DNA of 39,807 bases. Origin: Candidatus Melainabacteria bacterium. GTDB taxonomy: Bacteria > Cyanobacteriota > Vampirovibrionia > 2-02-FULL-35-15. How positions within the stretch are numbered: position 1 is the first letter of the stretch; each line of letters begins with the position of its first letter. The notes beneath the pieces are model-generated. The model was not told where the DNA came from. It made no database searches and saw only the letters and a list, made by a program, of their open reading frames with translations. Positions 7,188 through 15,295 of the stretch are shown here, piece by piece. The stretch is taken from the NCBI GenBank assembly GCA_016193285.1, contig JACPSL010000007.1, forward strand, positions 1 through 39,807, in the 5' to 3' direction. The position numbers and the translations under genes were made by a program.

Positions 7188-8775
7188 TGGCTGGGGTATA
7201 TCTAATAATAAAAATGGAAATGCAATAGCAGAAGCTAATCTTCCAAACTTCAATTTTTTTCTTAAAGAATATCCAAATACTATTTTGTATACAAGTGGTA
7301 AAGCTGTTGGGCTTCCTGATGGTGTTATGGGTAATTCAGAAGTTGGACATGAAAATATTGGTGGAGGCAGAATTGTTACTCAAAAGCTAACCCTTATAAG
7401 CCAGGCAGTTAAAGACAGCTCGTTTTTTAAAAATAAAACATTGTTAAATGCGATTGAACATGTAAAAAAGAACTCTTCTAAGTTACACATTATGGGATTA
7501 ATTAGTGAAGGAGATGTACATAGTCACTTAGGGCATTTGTATGCATTGTTTGAACTTGCAGCAAGACATAACGGAGAAAACGGAGAAGAAATAAATAAAG
7601 TTTTACTTCATGCAATAACTGACGGGAGAGATGATCCGCCTAAAAATGCAATCCAATTATTAAAAAAAGTAAAAGAAAAAATAAAAATAATTAATGGAAA
7701 AATTTCTACTGTATGTGGTCGTTATTATGCTATGGATAGAGACAATAGATGGAACAGGATAAAACGTTATTATGACTTAGTTACAAAAGGTATTGGACTT
7801 AAAGCTGAAAGTGCTATATGTGCTGTAGAAAATGCATATTTAAGAGGAGAAAAAAGTCAAAGTGAAACAAATTGTCCACTTGAAAATTCTGATGAGTTTA
7901 TAATGCCTACATTAGTAGGTACAAAAGAAGATTTAATCTCTAATAACGATGCTGTTATATTTTTTAATTTTAGACCAGATAGAGCAAGGGAAATTACTAC
8001 TGCATTAACGCAAGTTACTTTTGGTGAATTTCAAAGAGAAATATTCCCTAAAAATTTATATTATGCATGTTTAACTGAATATGATATAAAGCTCCATAAT
8101 AAACAATATGCTAATCCAATTGTTCCAACTGCGTTTACACATAAAGAGCTGCCCAAAGTAAATAAAGATAAATCTCTTGGAGAGTTAATTTCTATGCTTA
8201 ATCAAAAGCAAATTAGAATTGCTGAAACTGAAAAATATAGACATGTAACAAGTTTTTTTAATATGGGAAGGCAGGAAGAATATAAAGGAGAAGAAAGAAT
8301 ATTAGTACCTTCTCCAAAAGTTGCTACATATGATTTAAAACCAGAAATGAGTGCAAATGAGGTTTGTACAAAAACAACTTCTGCAATTTTATCCAAAGAC
8401 TATTCTTTAATAGTGGTAAATTTTGCAAATGCAGACATGGTTGGTCATACAGGAATTATTAGTGCAACTATCAGAGCTGTGGAAACAGTAGATAAAGCTT
8501 TAGGAGAAATTTACAAAGCAATACAAGAAACAAGTGGTACATTAATAGTTACTAGCGATCATGGAAATGCAGATCAAATGTTAAATGAAGATGGTTCGAT
8601 CAGAACTGCTCACAGTTTGAATCCTGTGCCATTTATATTAATAAACAATGCTTTAAAAAATATTAGATTAAAACAAAATGGTTGTTTAGCAGACATTGCA
8701 CCTACAATACTTGATATTATTGGAATTGAAAAACCAAAAGAAATGACAGGAGCAACATTGAGAATTGAGAATTGA
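7144..8775 (+). CDS. gpmI: 2,3-bisphosphoglycerate-independent phosphoglycerate mutase
   Basis: A 543-aa GpmI. It interconverts 3- and 2-phosphoglycerate in glycolysis, using two Mn ions and a phosphoserine intermediate. N-terminal VVLVILDGWGIS supplies the first metal Asp, and GNSEVGHENIGGGRIV contains the active-site Ser. HAITDGRDDPPKNA, GRYYAMDRDNRWNR, FFNFRPDRAREIT, NFANADMVGHTG and VTSDHGNADQM cover the remaining substrate and metal sites. Length is slightly above the usual 505-515 aa. ATG 7144 lies inside the PNP-like gene (44-nt overlap). The last residues LRIEN and the stop are formed by a tandem repeat. Enolase, the next glycolytic step, is also in this window but in another unit. 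Confidence 0.97.
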   Translation: MLNTRHIPVVLVILDGWGISNNKNGNAIAEANLPNFNFFLKEYPNTILYTSGKAVGLPDGVMGNSEVGHENIGGGRIVTQKLTLISQAVKDSSFFKNKTLLNAIEHVKKNSSKLHIMGLISEGDVHSHLGHLYALFELAARHNGENGEEINKVLLHAITDGRDDPPKNAIQLLKKVKEKIKIINGKISTVCGRYYAMDRDNRWNRIKRYYDLVTKGIGLKAESAICAVENAYLRGEKSQSETNCPLENSDEFIMPTLVGTKEDLISNNDAVIFFNFRPDRAREITTALTQVTFGEFQREIFPKNLYYACLTEYDIKLHNKQYANPIVPTAFTHKELPKVNKDKSLGELISMLNQKQIRIAETEKYRHVTSFFNMGRQEEYKGEERILVPSPKVATYDLKPEMSANEVCTKTTSAILSKDYSLIVVNFANADMVGHTGIISATIRAVETVDKALGEIYKAIQETSGTLIVTSDHGNADQMLNEDGSIRTAHSLNPVPFILINNALKNIRLKQNGCLADIAPTILDIIGIEKPKEMTGATLRIEN

Positions 8776-8790
8776 GAATTGGAGAATTAG
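8759..8790. repeat. 7/8-bp tandem repeat at the gpmI 3' end
   Basis: GAGAATT units repeated three times, then GGAGAATT and AGAAA. It encodes the gpmI C-terminus and stop and fills the gap to the next gene. Confidence 0.65.
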
Positions 8791-8796
8791 AAAAAT

Positions 8797-9402
8797 ATGG
8801 TAGATGAAAAAGTAAAACAAATTATAAATAATCACATTACTTATGCACAAAAATTTATTCTTGATCATAAAAAAGAATTTTCTTCCTGGAGTACTATTTA
8901 TCATAGGTTTATAAAAAAGGATAAAGTTGATTATGTAATGGACTATACAAAAGAAATTATTAAACGAATGGAAAGAGACAAAACATCCTCGCAAACTGCT
9001 ATGCAAATTACAGAGGTTCTTATGCCAGAAATGCAAGGTATGAAAAAAGAAATTATCCTAACGGTTTTACCGCTAACATTAGGGTTTATCTTATTAATTG
9101 TTTTTTCATTTTTATTTAGTTTTACTAGACCTTTTAATTTTACAAATCCATTTTTAATTTACTATTCAATTGGTATTTTTATTGGCAGTATTTTATTTGG
9201 GTTGGGACTTGTGCTTAGAAAAAAAATGAAATTAAAGACATTAACTAGAACAATGTTATTTCAAGCAGCAATGGCTTATGGTGCAAGTAAAATGCAAGGG
9301 CAAGGTAGTTTTGGTGCATTTAGAATCTTAGAAGAAATGAAAACTAAACAAGGGAAAGAATTACAGATTAGAATTACACAGCCAAAGATTATGTATAAGT
9401 AG
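8797..9402 (+). CDS. Unknown two-TM membrane protein
   Basis: A 201-aa protein. A soluble N-terminal helical region (residues 1-85, Lys/Glu-rich) is followed by two hydrophobic segments (about residues 86-110, LTVLPLTLGFILLIVFSFLF, and 120-145, FLIYYSIGIFIGSILFGLGLVL). A basic cytoplasmic tail ends with RITQPKIMYK. There is no signal peptide and no motif that I recognise. It starts 21 nt after gpmI and is probably the last gene of that run. Convergent accC follows, with a palindromic element between them. Confidence 0.6.
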   Translation: MVDEKVKQIINNHITYAQKFILDHKKEFSSWSTIYHRFIKKDKVDYVMDYTKEIIKRMERDKTSSQTAMQITEVLMPEMQGMKKEIILTVLPLTLGFILLIVFSFLFSFTRPFNFTNPFLIYYSIGIFIGSILFGLGLVLRKKMKLKTLTRTMLFQAAMAYGASKMQGQGSFGAFRILEEMKTKQGKELQIRITQPKIMYK

Positions 9403-9407
9403 AACAA

Positions 9408-9438
9408 GTAGGGGTCAAATCTACAGATCTGCCCTCTA
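9408..9438. repeat. Imperfect palindromic element between the membrane protein and accC
   Basis: GTAGGGGTCAAATCTA faces CAGATCTGCCCTCTAT, an imperfect inverted repeat of the GTAGGGGCAG type. Its TAG (on the minus strand) is the accC stop codon. Confidence 0.6.
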
Positions 9439-10776
9439 TAACTCCTTAGCAACAAAATCAGTACTAAAGTCACCAGAAATAAATTTTGGATGTTCAAGAA
9501 CTTTTAAGTGAAATGGAATTGTTGTTTGAATTCCTGTAATTGCAAATTCGTCAAGTGCTCTAATTCCTCGATTAATTGCACCTCCTCTGGTTTCATCCCA
9601 AACAATAAGCTTTGCAATCATAGAATCGTAGTAAGGTGGCACTGTATAACCAGGATAACAATGACTATCTATTCTTACTCCTAATCCCCCTGGAGTTATA
9701 TATCCATCAATACTACCTGATGACGGGGCAAAATTATTTTCTGGGTCTTCAGCATTTATTCTAAATTCAATTGCATGTCCATGGATTTTTATATCATTTT
9801 GTTTTAACCAGAGCTTTTCACTGCTTGCAATTCTAATTTGAGCTTTTATTAAATCAATGTTGCAAACCATTTCAGTAACAGGATGCTCAACTTGAATCCT
9901 TGTATTCATTTCCATAAAATAAAAATTCTTTGTATCAAGATCTAAAATAAACTCAACTGTGCCAGCATTTCTATAACCAATTGACTTAACAGCATTAATT
10001 GCAATATTCCCGATTTTCTCTCTCAACCTGTTGTCAATATGAATACTTGGTGCTTCTTCTAAAAGCTTTTGATGCCTTCTTTGAAGAGTACAATCTCTTT
10101 CTCCAAGATGAATTACACTTCCATATTCATCAGCTAAAATTTGAACTTCAATATGCCTAAGTTTTGTTATATATTTTTCAAGATAAATCCCAGGATTTCC
10201 AAAAGCATTATTTGCTTCCTGGGAAGCTGATTCAATGCTTGTAAGTAACTGGTCATCATCATAAGCAATTCTCATGCCTCTTCCGCCGCCACCAGCAGTT
10301 GCTTTTACAATTACTGGATAACCTATTTTTTTTGCTTCGTTAGTTGCTATCTTTGGATCATTAATTAGCCCTTCTATGCCTGGTATGACTGGTATACCTG
10401 CTTTTTTCATAATTTTTTTTGCAGTTGCTTTATCGCCCATTGAAGAAATATTAGCTGGTGTAGGTCCAATAAATTTAATTCCATGTGATTCACACATTTC
10501 TGCAAAAGTAGGATTTTCTGCTAAAAAACCATAACCAGGATGAATTGCATCAGCTCTTGTTAATATTGCTGTACTAATAATTGAAGGAATATTTAAATAA
10601 CTGTTTGCTGATTTTGCAGGACCAATACAATATGCTTCATCAGCTAATTGAACATGCAACAAATTACTGTCTGCTTCAGAATATATTGCTACAGTTTCAA
10701 TTCCAAGTTCACAAGCTGCTCTTAAGATCCTAAGAGCAATTTCTCCTCTGTTTGCGATTAGAATTTTTTTAAACAT
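9436..10776 (-). CDS. accC: Acetyl-CoA carboxylase, biotin carboxylase subunit
   Basis: A 446-aa biotin carboxylase, the ATP-dependent first half-reaction of acetyl-CoA carboxylase in fatty acid synthesis. It opens with FKKILIANRGEIALRILRAACELGI. The ATP-grasp glycine-rich loop is VKATAGGGGRGMRIA, and the biotin/bicarbonate site residues lie in GERDCTLQRRHQKLLEEAPS and MEMNTRIQVEHPVTEMV. GYxxPPYYDSMIAKLIVW closes the conserved part. Length is typical. It is not next to accB here (accB is at 34.2-34.6 kb), although the two are often adjacent in other bacteria. The stop codon lies in a palindromic element, and another perfect palindrome sits before its start. Confidence 0.97.
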   Translation of the reverse strand: MFKKILIANRGEIALRILRAACELGIETVAIYSEADSNLLHVQLADEAYCIGPAKSANSYLNIPSIISTAILTRADAIHPGYGFLAENPTFAEMCESHGIKFIGPTPANISSMGDKATAKKIMKKAGIPVIPGIEGLINDPKIATNEAKKIGYPVIVKATAGGGGRGMRIAYDDDQLLTSIESASQEANNAFGNPGIYLEKYITKLRHIEVQILADEYGSVIHLGERDCTLQRRHQKLLEEAPSIHIDNRLREKIGNIAINAVKSIGYRNAGTVEFILDLDTKNFYFMEMNTRIQVEHPVTEMVCNIDLIKAQIRIASSEKLWLKQNDIKIHGHAIEFRINAEDPENNFAPSSGSIDGYITPGGLGVRIDSHCYPGYTVPPYYDSMIAKLIVWDETRGGAINRGIRALDEFAITGIQTTIPFHLKVLEHPKFISGDFSTDFVAKEL

Positions 10777-10783
10777 TTTTATC

Positions 10784-10811
10784 GTAGAGACGCCTGGCCA
10801 GGCGTCTCTAC
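10784..10811. repeat. Perfect 28-nt palindromic element between rplL and accC
   Basis: GTAGAGACGCCTGG is followed by its exact reverse complement. It fills most of the 39-nt gap between the rplL stop and the accC start. It has no T-run, so it is not a classic terminator. It could cut or weaken the message between the two genes. Confidence 0.9.
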
Positions 10812-10815
10812 GGGT

Positions 10816-11190
10816 CTATTTTAGTTCTACCTTGCCACCAGCTATTTCAATTTTCTTTTTAATTGTTTCAGCTTCGTCTTTTTTAATCCCGGTTTTTAAT
10901 GGTTTGGGTGCACCATCTACAAGATCTTTTGCTTCTTTTAAACCAAGTCCAGTGACTTCTCTAACTACTTTTAAGACTTCAATTTTCTTATCACCTGAAC
11001 TTGCTAAAACAACATCAAAAGTATCTTTTTCTTCAACTGGTGCCTGTGTTCCACTAGCTGCTGCTGCTACTGCAACAGGTGCAACTGCTGTAACACCAAA
11101 TTTATCCTCCATCATTTTTTTCAGTTCTGCTGCTTCAAGAACTGTAAGTGAGGCTATATCCTCAAGTAACTTTTCTGTTTTTGTTGCCAT
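10816..11190 (-). CDS. rplL: 50S ribosomal protein L7/L12
   Basis: A 124-aa stalk protein that recruits elongation factors. The N-terminal dimerisation domain ([27 protein letters not shown]) is followed by an Ala-rich hinge ([17 protein letters not shown]). The globular C-terminal domain [39 protein letters not shown] is nearly consensus. It has a good Shine-Dalgarno (GGAGGAAAAT on the minus strand). It is one nucleotide downstream of rplJ, the standard rplJL pair. Confidence 0.98.
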   Translation of the reverse strand: MATKTEKLLEDIASLTVLEAAELKKMMEDKFGVTAVAPVAVAAAASGTQAPVEEKDTFDVVLASSGDKKIEVLKVVREVTGLGLKEAKDLVDGAPKPLKTGIKKDEAETIKKKIEIAGGKVELK

Positions 11191-11191
11191 T

Positions 11192-11719
11192 TTATTTTCC
11201 TCCTATATTTTTCTTTGCTACTTCTTCAGTAAGTAGTGCAATATCTCTAATCAAATTTTCAAATACACAAGCTATACCAGAAACATTTGCTACAAGAAGA
11301 CCTGCTATTTGACTAAGTAAAATATCTTTAGATGGTAAGTTTGCAAAAGTCCTGATCTCATTTTTAGTTAATAACTTGCCATCAAGAATTCCACCTTTAA
11401 TTTCTCCTTTTTCAATTTCTTTAATGAAGCCAACTAATGTCTTAGCACACGCTGAAGGTTCTCCATAACCTAGTAAAAGTGCAGTTGGACCTTCTAAAAG
11501 ATTTTCTATTTCACAGAGGTTAGTATCCTTTATAGCGAGCTTAATTAAAGTGTTTTTTGCAATCTTGTAATCAGCATTATTTTTTTTAAGTTTCTTTCTA
11601 AGTTCTGCAATTTCAGAAACCGTGAATCCTCTATAATCTGTTGCAACTGCTAAAGCTGTTTTAGCAATTTTTTGTTTTAGATCACTAACTATTTCTTTTT
11701 TAATTTCTAAATTTTTCAT
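11192..11719 (-). CDS. rplJ: 50S ribosomal protein L10
   Basis: A 175-aa L10 that anchors the L7/L12 stalk to 23S rRNA. Conserved stretches include [41 protein letters not shown] and [19 protein letters not shown]. The C-terminal helix that binds L12 dimers is present. The gene is preceded by the L10 leader with an attenuator-like hairpin and its own promoter. L1/L11 are not upstream in this window; an unknown 110-aa gene is. Confidence 0.97.
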   Translation of the reverse strand: MKNLEIKKEIVSDLKQKIAKTALAVATDYRGFTVSEIAELRKKLKKNNADYKIAKNTLIKLAIKDTNLCEIENLLEGPTALLLGYGEPSACAKTLVGFIKEIEKGEIKGGILDGKLLTKNEIRTFANLPSKDILLSQIAGLLVANVSGIACVFENLIRDIALLTEEVAKKNIGGK

Positions 11720-11741
11720 TGTTTTTTTTGTTTCTACCTAA

Positions 11742-11771
11742 ATAAAAAACCCTCTATTAAAATTAAGAGGG
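11742..11771 (-). terminator. Attenuator terminator in the rplJ leader
   Basis: On the minus strand CCCTCTTAATTTTAATAGAGGG forms a 7-bp stem followed by TTTTTTATT. It lies between the L10 leader fold and the rplJ start. This is the position expected for L10-controlled attenuation of rplJL. Confidence 0.8.
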
Positions 11772-11852
11772 CCAAAGACAATTTTATTTAATACCTCTTC
11801 TAGGTTTTATTTTTAAAGACAATGCCTCCTAGATATCTTTGGCGTTTTGTAG
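11772..11852 (-). ncRNA. Ribosomal protein L10 leader
   Basis: The transcript upstream of rplJ has the L10-leader layout. A closing stem pairs GCCAAAGA (5' side, plus-strand 11836-11843) with TCTTTGGC (plus-strand 11771-11778). Between them lie the GGAGGCA and AACCTAGAAGAGGT internal stems, with a kink-turn-like loop. Free L10(L12)4 is known to bind this RNA in many bacteria and repress rplJL. The terminator follows immediately, which suggests control by transcription attenuation. Exact pairing in the middle was not computed. Confidence 0.75.
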
Positions 11853-11858
11853 ACTTAT

Positions 11859-11887
11859 ATAATGCACTATACAGTACATAAAGTCAA
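11859..11887 (-). promoter_or_regulatory. Sigma70-type promoter of rplJL
   Basis: On the minus strand TTGACT (plus-strand 11882-11887), a 17-nt spacer, then CATTAT (plus-strand 11859-11864). The predicted start falls just before the L10 leader. Confidence 0.6.
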
Positions 11888-11914
11888 AAAATAATTTGTA
11901 ACAACCAGATTTTA

Positions 11915-12247
11915 TCAGTAATATTGTGTGGATGATTTTTTATAATATTTCAAGAGATCAAGACGTGCATACATTAAACCAAATGGACCAACTTCTTCCA
12001 TTAATTCTCCTGTAAGTGGGAGATTATTTGCAACATTTCTTACTCTTGCATCAATTTGATAGTTAGTTTTAGCAATTCTCTTTTGTTTTTTAATCTCATC
12101 TAAGTGTCCAACAAAACTAGAAACAGCATGATTTAATTTTTCTAACTGAAAAGTATTTCTACTGTAGACACCAGTAAAAGAACCAGGTACTACTCCACAA
12201 GATAATGCAATAGTAGGTAATTGATTTTGTACAAGCGCTATGGCCAC
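11915..12247 (-). CDS. Unknown 110-aa protein
   Basis: GTG start (MAIALVQNQLPTIALS) preceded by AAAAAGGAAATCATTTT, an AGGA-type ribosome site about ten bases upstream. The composition is normal and helical, with a hydrophobic patch near the N-terminus and a basic middle (DEIKKQKRIAKTNYQIDARVRNVANNLP). No motif or family is recognised. It lies upstream of the rplJL promoter and is probably the last gene of the nagA group, or stands alone. ATG alternatives inside would remove the conserved-looking N-terminus, so I kept the GTG. Confidence 0.55.
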   Translation of the reverse strand: MAIALVQNQLPTIALSCGVVPGSFTGVYSRNTFQLEKLNHAVSSFVGHLDEIKKQKRIAKTNYQIDARVRNVANNLPLTGELMEEVGPFGLMYARLDLLKYYKKSSTQYY

Positions 12248-12364
12248 AAAATGATTTCCTTTTTGTTTTAAAAATTAAGTTTTGAAAAACTAATTACTTT
12301 TTTAATTTAATATAGGGTCCTCCATGAAAAGTTTAATCAAAATAAGATTAAGCTTTGGTAAAAA

Positions 12365-12583
12365 TCAGTATTTTAAAAAAGACCAGTATGCTTTAATAAC
12401 TCCTTCTGGAGTATGCTCTTTAGTAATTTTTGAAAAGAACGGTAATTTACTATAAACAGGTAGCTCACTGCGATTAGTTCTTATCTCTTTACACAATGAA
12501 AAATAAGCAAGAATATTACCTGGCAGTGAAATATCTTTAATTCTTCTTTCTTTTAGTAAGCTATATTTTGATTTTTCACTCAT
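12365..12583 (-). CDS. Unknown 72-aa basic protein
   Basis: ATG 12581-12583 opens a 72-aa basic protein (MSEKSKYSLLKERRIKDISLPGNI...). AGGGG about a dozen bases upstream could serve as ribosome site. No family is recognised. It sits in tandem with two other small unknown genes behind nagA. It could be a real small protein or a chance frame. The absence of any competing frame and tandem placement favour real. Confidence 0.4.
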   Translation of the reverse strand: MSEKSKYSLLKERRIKDISLPGNILAYFSLCKEIRTNRSELPVYSKLPFFSKITKEHTPEGVIKAYWSFLKY

Positions 12584-12659
12584 ATAGCATATTTACCCCT
12601 AATGGATATCTCTACTCAGAGCTTACCCTAAGCAAAATTAACTATGTGAGTTATATCAC

Positions 12660-12959
12660 TTATGAAAATCTTGCTTCCTCAAGTAGCACTAATTTCCTAG
12701 GATCTAAATAAACCCAGAGGTCGCCTGGTCTCCACATTATTGTTTCATCACTTACATAAAGATACATAAGTAATCTTCTTATAATTTCTCTAGCTTTTTT
12801 ATTTTGTTTTCCTCTTGGATCATTTGCAAGTTTTGTTCTTAAGATGACAGCTTCTTTTCTGGTTTTACAAAAAGCAGGCCCAGGATTAGGTCCACTAGAC
12901 CTGCATAAAATTGCAACTTTTCCATTTGGCTGAGGCCAACCAAGTACATAAGCTTCCAT
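12660..12959 (-). CDS. Unknown 99-aa protein coupled to nagA
   Basis: From ATG 12957-12959 (MEAYVLGWPQPNGKVAILCRSSGP...) to YLDPRKLVLLEEARFS. A TTG two codons further upstream overlaps the nagA stop, so translation is probably coupled to nagA whichever start is used. The central region is Arg/Lys-rich (KTRKEAVILRTKLANDPRGKQNKKAREIIRRLL), with Trp-rich ends. No known family is recognised. The high share of Trp, Gly and Pro and a clear domain-like pattern argue that it is translated. Confidence 0.55.
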   Translation of the reverse strand: MEAYVLGWPQPNGKVAILCRSSGPNPGPAFCKTRKEAVILRTKLANDPRGKQNKKAREIIRRLLMYLYVSDETIMWRPGDLWVYLDPRKLVLLEEARFS

Positions 12960-12961
12960 AG

Positions 12962-14161
12962 TCAATAGTTTAAGAAGATGTTATCTCCTATAATGGTTCC
13001 CTTAACTACATTTCTTTTTGTATTCCAGAAAATTATGTTTGCTTCTTTTCCTAAGATTATTTTCCCTAATCCTAGATTCTGGGCTATTTTTAATTGATTT
13101 GAAATTGGAAGAGAAGCTGAAATTAAACTTTCTTCTAAGTTTGAAACTTTCCAGTTTATTAAATTAGCAACACAATTGTCTAATGTATCTTGCGAGCCAC
13201 CTAAAATGTTTTGTAATTTAGATTGATTATAAAAATCAGATGAAACAAGGTCAGAGACTAATGAAAAATGATTTTTATCTTTATATTCTCTTAGTATTGA
13301 AACAACTTGTCTATTTACATGTACTCCATCAGCAATTACTGTACATAAAACCTCATTACTTTTTAAGAGTGCAAGCATAATTCCATCTTTATCTGGATTA
13401 ATTTTGTTATTATCTTCAAGCTTAGATCTTAAAACCTGTAAATTTAAATCACCTTTGCCTCTATGTATAAATCCATCAATTCCTCTCATTGCATTAAACA
13501 TATGAGTAGCAGTCTTTAAGTTATATTCATTTATTGCTTTTAAACCTTCTTTATAAGTAGCATTTGTATGCCCGATAGAAACCAAGATATTGTTTCTTTG
13601 TAAAAATTTTATTGCTTCGCCTGTTTTATCAAGCTCAGGTGCTAAAGTAAACATTACAACATTTTCTTTTATAAAAGGTTCAATATTTTTAATAGTTAAA
13701 TCTTGTTTTGAATATTTACTTTCATGAACCCCAAACTTAGAAATAAAAATTCCTTCAATATGAATTCCTAAAATTTTTGCACCTGGCTTATCACTAGATT
13801 TTTTAATGTGAGAATTAATATGATTAATTAGTTCAATAATTTGACTTTCAGTCCTTGTAATTATAGTTGGGCAGAATGCTACAACTCCATGAAAAGCTAA
13901 ATCTTGTCTTAAAGCATCAATACTAGAAAAGTCAGGAAATTTCCAAAAACTACAATCCTTAAAACCATTTACCTGTACATCTATAAAACCTGGAGAAATA
14001 ATACAATCTTGTAAATCAATTGTTATGAAGTCACTATTAAAATCTTTTTGTTTTAATCTAACCTTTCCATCAATAACAAATAATTCATTATCAATGTCTA
14101 AACCAATAACCCGAGTAAAATTTGTTAATCTTAATTTATTGATTTTTTTTATGGTATGCAT
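12962..14161 (-). CDS. nagA: N-acetylglucosamine-6-phosphate deacetylase
   Basis: A 399-aa amidohydrolase that removes the acetyl group from GlcNAc-6-phosphate in amino-sugar and peptidoglycan recycling. Motifs in order: ISPGFIDVQVNGF near the N-terminus; ILGIHIEGIFIS (the family's H-x-E-G metal region); VSIGHTNATYKEGL; THMFNAMRGIDGFIHRG; CTVIADGVHVNR; LVSDLVSS, where the catalytic Asp is expected. Length is typical (about 380-400). No nagB accompanies it. The usual HIEGPF reads HIEGIF and the region before the C-terminus is divergent, so substrate preference may differ. Confidence 0.88.
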   Translation of the reverse strand: MHTIKKINKLRLTNFTRVIGLDIDNELFVIDGKVRLKQKDFNSDFITIDLQDCIISPGFIDVQVNGFKDCSFWKFPDFSSIDALRQDLAFHGVVAFCPTIITRTESQIIELINHINSHIKKSSDKPGAKILGIHIEGIFISKFGVHESKYSKQDLTIKNIEPFIKENVVMFTLAPELDKTGEAIKFLQRNNILVSIGHTNATYKEGLKAINEYNLKTATHMFNAMRGIDGFIHRGKGDLNLQVLRSKLEDNNKINPDKDGIMLALLKSNEVLCTVIADGVHVNRQVVSILREYKDKNHFSLVSDLVSSDFYNQSKLQNILGGSQDTLDNCVANLINWKVSNLEESLISASLPISNQLKIAQNLGLGKIILGKEANIIFWNTKRNVVKGTIIGDNIFLNY

Positions 14162-14214
14162 GATCTAATAATCATATTAAACCAATTAATCTGTATCACT
14201 GAAAGGCTATAACC

Positions 14215-14243
14215 TAGACAAATCAAGGCTTTTAGCATATCAT
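14215..14243 (+). promoter_or_regulatory. Likely promoter of the HU gene
   Basis: TAGACA (14215-14220), 17-nt spacer, TATCAT (14238-14243), 34 nt before the HU start codon. Confidence 0.5.
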
Positions 14244-14277
14244 CAAGATTAGGCAAAAATGAAACTGGAGGAATTTT

Positions 14278-14556
14278 ATGAATAAACAAGACTTAATCTT
14301 ACAAATTGCAAATAAATTACAAATTACTCAAAAGAAAGCAGATGAAATGTTGTCGTGTATTCTTGAATCTATTATGAAATCTCTTTCTAAGGGAGATAAG
14401 GTAACTTTAGTTGGATTTGGAACATTTGAACCAAGGAAAAGAAAAGAAAGAAAAGGAAGAAATCCAAAAACAGGGGAAGCAATTATGATCCCAAGTGGAA
14501 CAGTTCCAAAATTTTCAGCTGGCAAACAATTTAAACAAACAGTTAATCGCAGATAA
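14278..14556 (+). CDS. hup: HU family DNA-binding protein
   Basis: A 92-aa histone-like HU protein that bends and compacts DNA. It starts MNKQDLILQIANKLQITQKKADEML. The DNA-contacting arm GFGTFEPRKRKERKGRNPKTGEAI and the closing region MIPSGTVPKFSAGKQFKQTVN are consensus. GGAGGAATTTT gives a strong ribosome site. It is the only plus-strand gene in the interval from 9.4 to 23.8 kb. Its 3' end overlaps the convergent rsmI gene by 14 nt. Confidence 0.97.
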   Translation: MNKQDLILQIANKLQITQKKADEMLSCILESIMKSLSKGDKVTLVGFGTFEPRKRKERKGRNPKTGEAIMIPSGTVPKFSAGKQFKQTVNRR

Positions 14557-15295
14557 AATTAAAATTTAATATTAAAACAATCTCACCTTTTAAAGGCTTA
14601 GCCTCTAATTGAAGGACTAAGTCTTTAATATTTCCAGACCAATTTTCTTCATAAATTTTTGAGATCTCTCTTGAATAAAAGATTTTAATATCTGGGTAAA
14701 TATTATAAATTTCTAAAAGATATTTTTTTAAATCATGTGGTGCAACAAATATTACTACAACTTTGGCTCTTTCTTTAAGTGAAGAAATTATTTTTTCTCT
14801 TTTTGACTTTTTAGCAGGTAAAAAACCTAAAAATAAAACTTCTCTTAAATCAAAACCACAAGCAGACAAAGCACTAGTCAAAGAACTTGGTCCTGGAATA
14901 GAAATAATTTTAATATTATTTTTTCTTAAGTGAGTTATGAGTCTTGATCCAGGATCTGAAATTAAAGGTGTGCCAGCATCTGAAACAAGAGCAATATTTT
15001 TACCTTCCTTTAATAAGGATAAAATCTCTTGTGTAGATTTTTCTTCATTATACTTATGCAAAGAAATTAATTTTGATTTAATCTCATATTTATTTAAAAG
15101 CCTGACTGTAATTCTTTTGTCTTCGCATAGTATATAATCTACTTCTTTTAATATTCTAAGAGCACGTAATGTAATATCTTCAAGATTACCAATTGGTGTT
15201 GCTACTATATAAAGAATTGGTGAGTGGACAATGGGGCAATTCATCAGTTCGTCAATTCGCCAGTTCGCTACCTCGCCGGCTCGCCGATCCGTCAT
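14543..15295 (-). CDS. rsmI: 16S rRNA (cytidine-1402-2'-O)-methyltransferase
   Basis: A 250-aa tetrapyrrole-methylase-fold enzyme that 2'-O-methylates C1402 of 16S rRNA. Signature stretches are LYIVATPIGNLEDITLRALRILKEVDYILCEDKR, SLHKYNEE, LVSDAGTPLISDPGSRL and ISIPGPSSLTSALSACG. The C-terminal domain is shorter than in E. coli. The ATG at 15293-15295 overlaps the ATP-binding gene's stop (ATGA), but the first 20 or so residues (TDRRAGEVANWRIDEL) are encoded by a tandem 8-bp repeat. An internal ATG at 15244 would give the usual family start. So the repeat has added an N-terminal extension or displaced the start. Confidence 0.95.
   Translation of the reverse strand: MTDRRAGEVANWRIDELMNCPIVHSPILYIVATPIGNLEDITLRALRILKEVDYILCEDKRITVRLLNKYEIKSKLISLHKYNEEKSTQEILSLLKEGKNIALVSDAGTPLISDPGSRLITHLRKNNIKIISIPGPSSLTSALSACGFDLREVLFLGFLPAKKSKREKIISSLKERAKVVVIFVAPHDLKKYLLEIYNIYPDIKIFYSREISKIYEENWSGNIKDLVLQLEAKPLKGEIVLILNFNFICD
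15244..15295. repeat. 8-bp tandem repeat forming the rsmI N-terminus
   Basis: Units read CAGTTCGT, CAATTCGC, CAGTTCGC, TACCTCGC, CGGCTCGC, CGATCCGT. It lies at the junction of the ATP-binding gene and rsmI, supplies the overlapping start, and is GC-rich relative to its surroundings. Confidence 0.75.

Noticed and set aside
9276-9497. Hydrophobic minus-strand frame between the membrane protein and accC
   Set aside because: It is mostly antisense to the membrane protein's 3' end and the accC tail.
10784-10811. Rho-independent terminator at the rplL/accC junction
   Set aside because: The stem is perfect but no T-run follows on either strand, and the same unit occurs inside genes.
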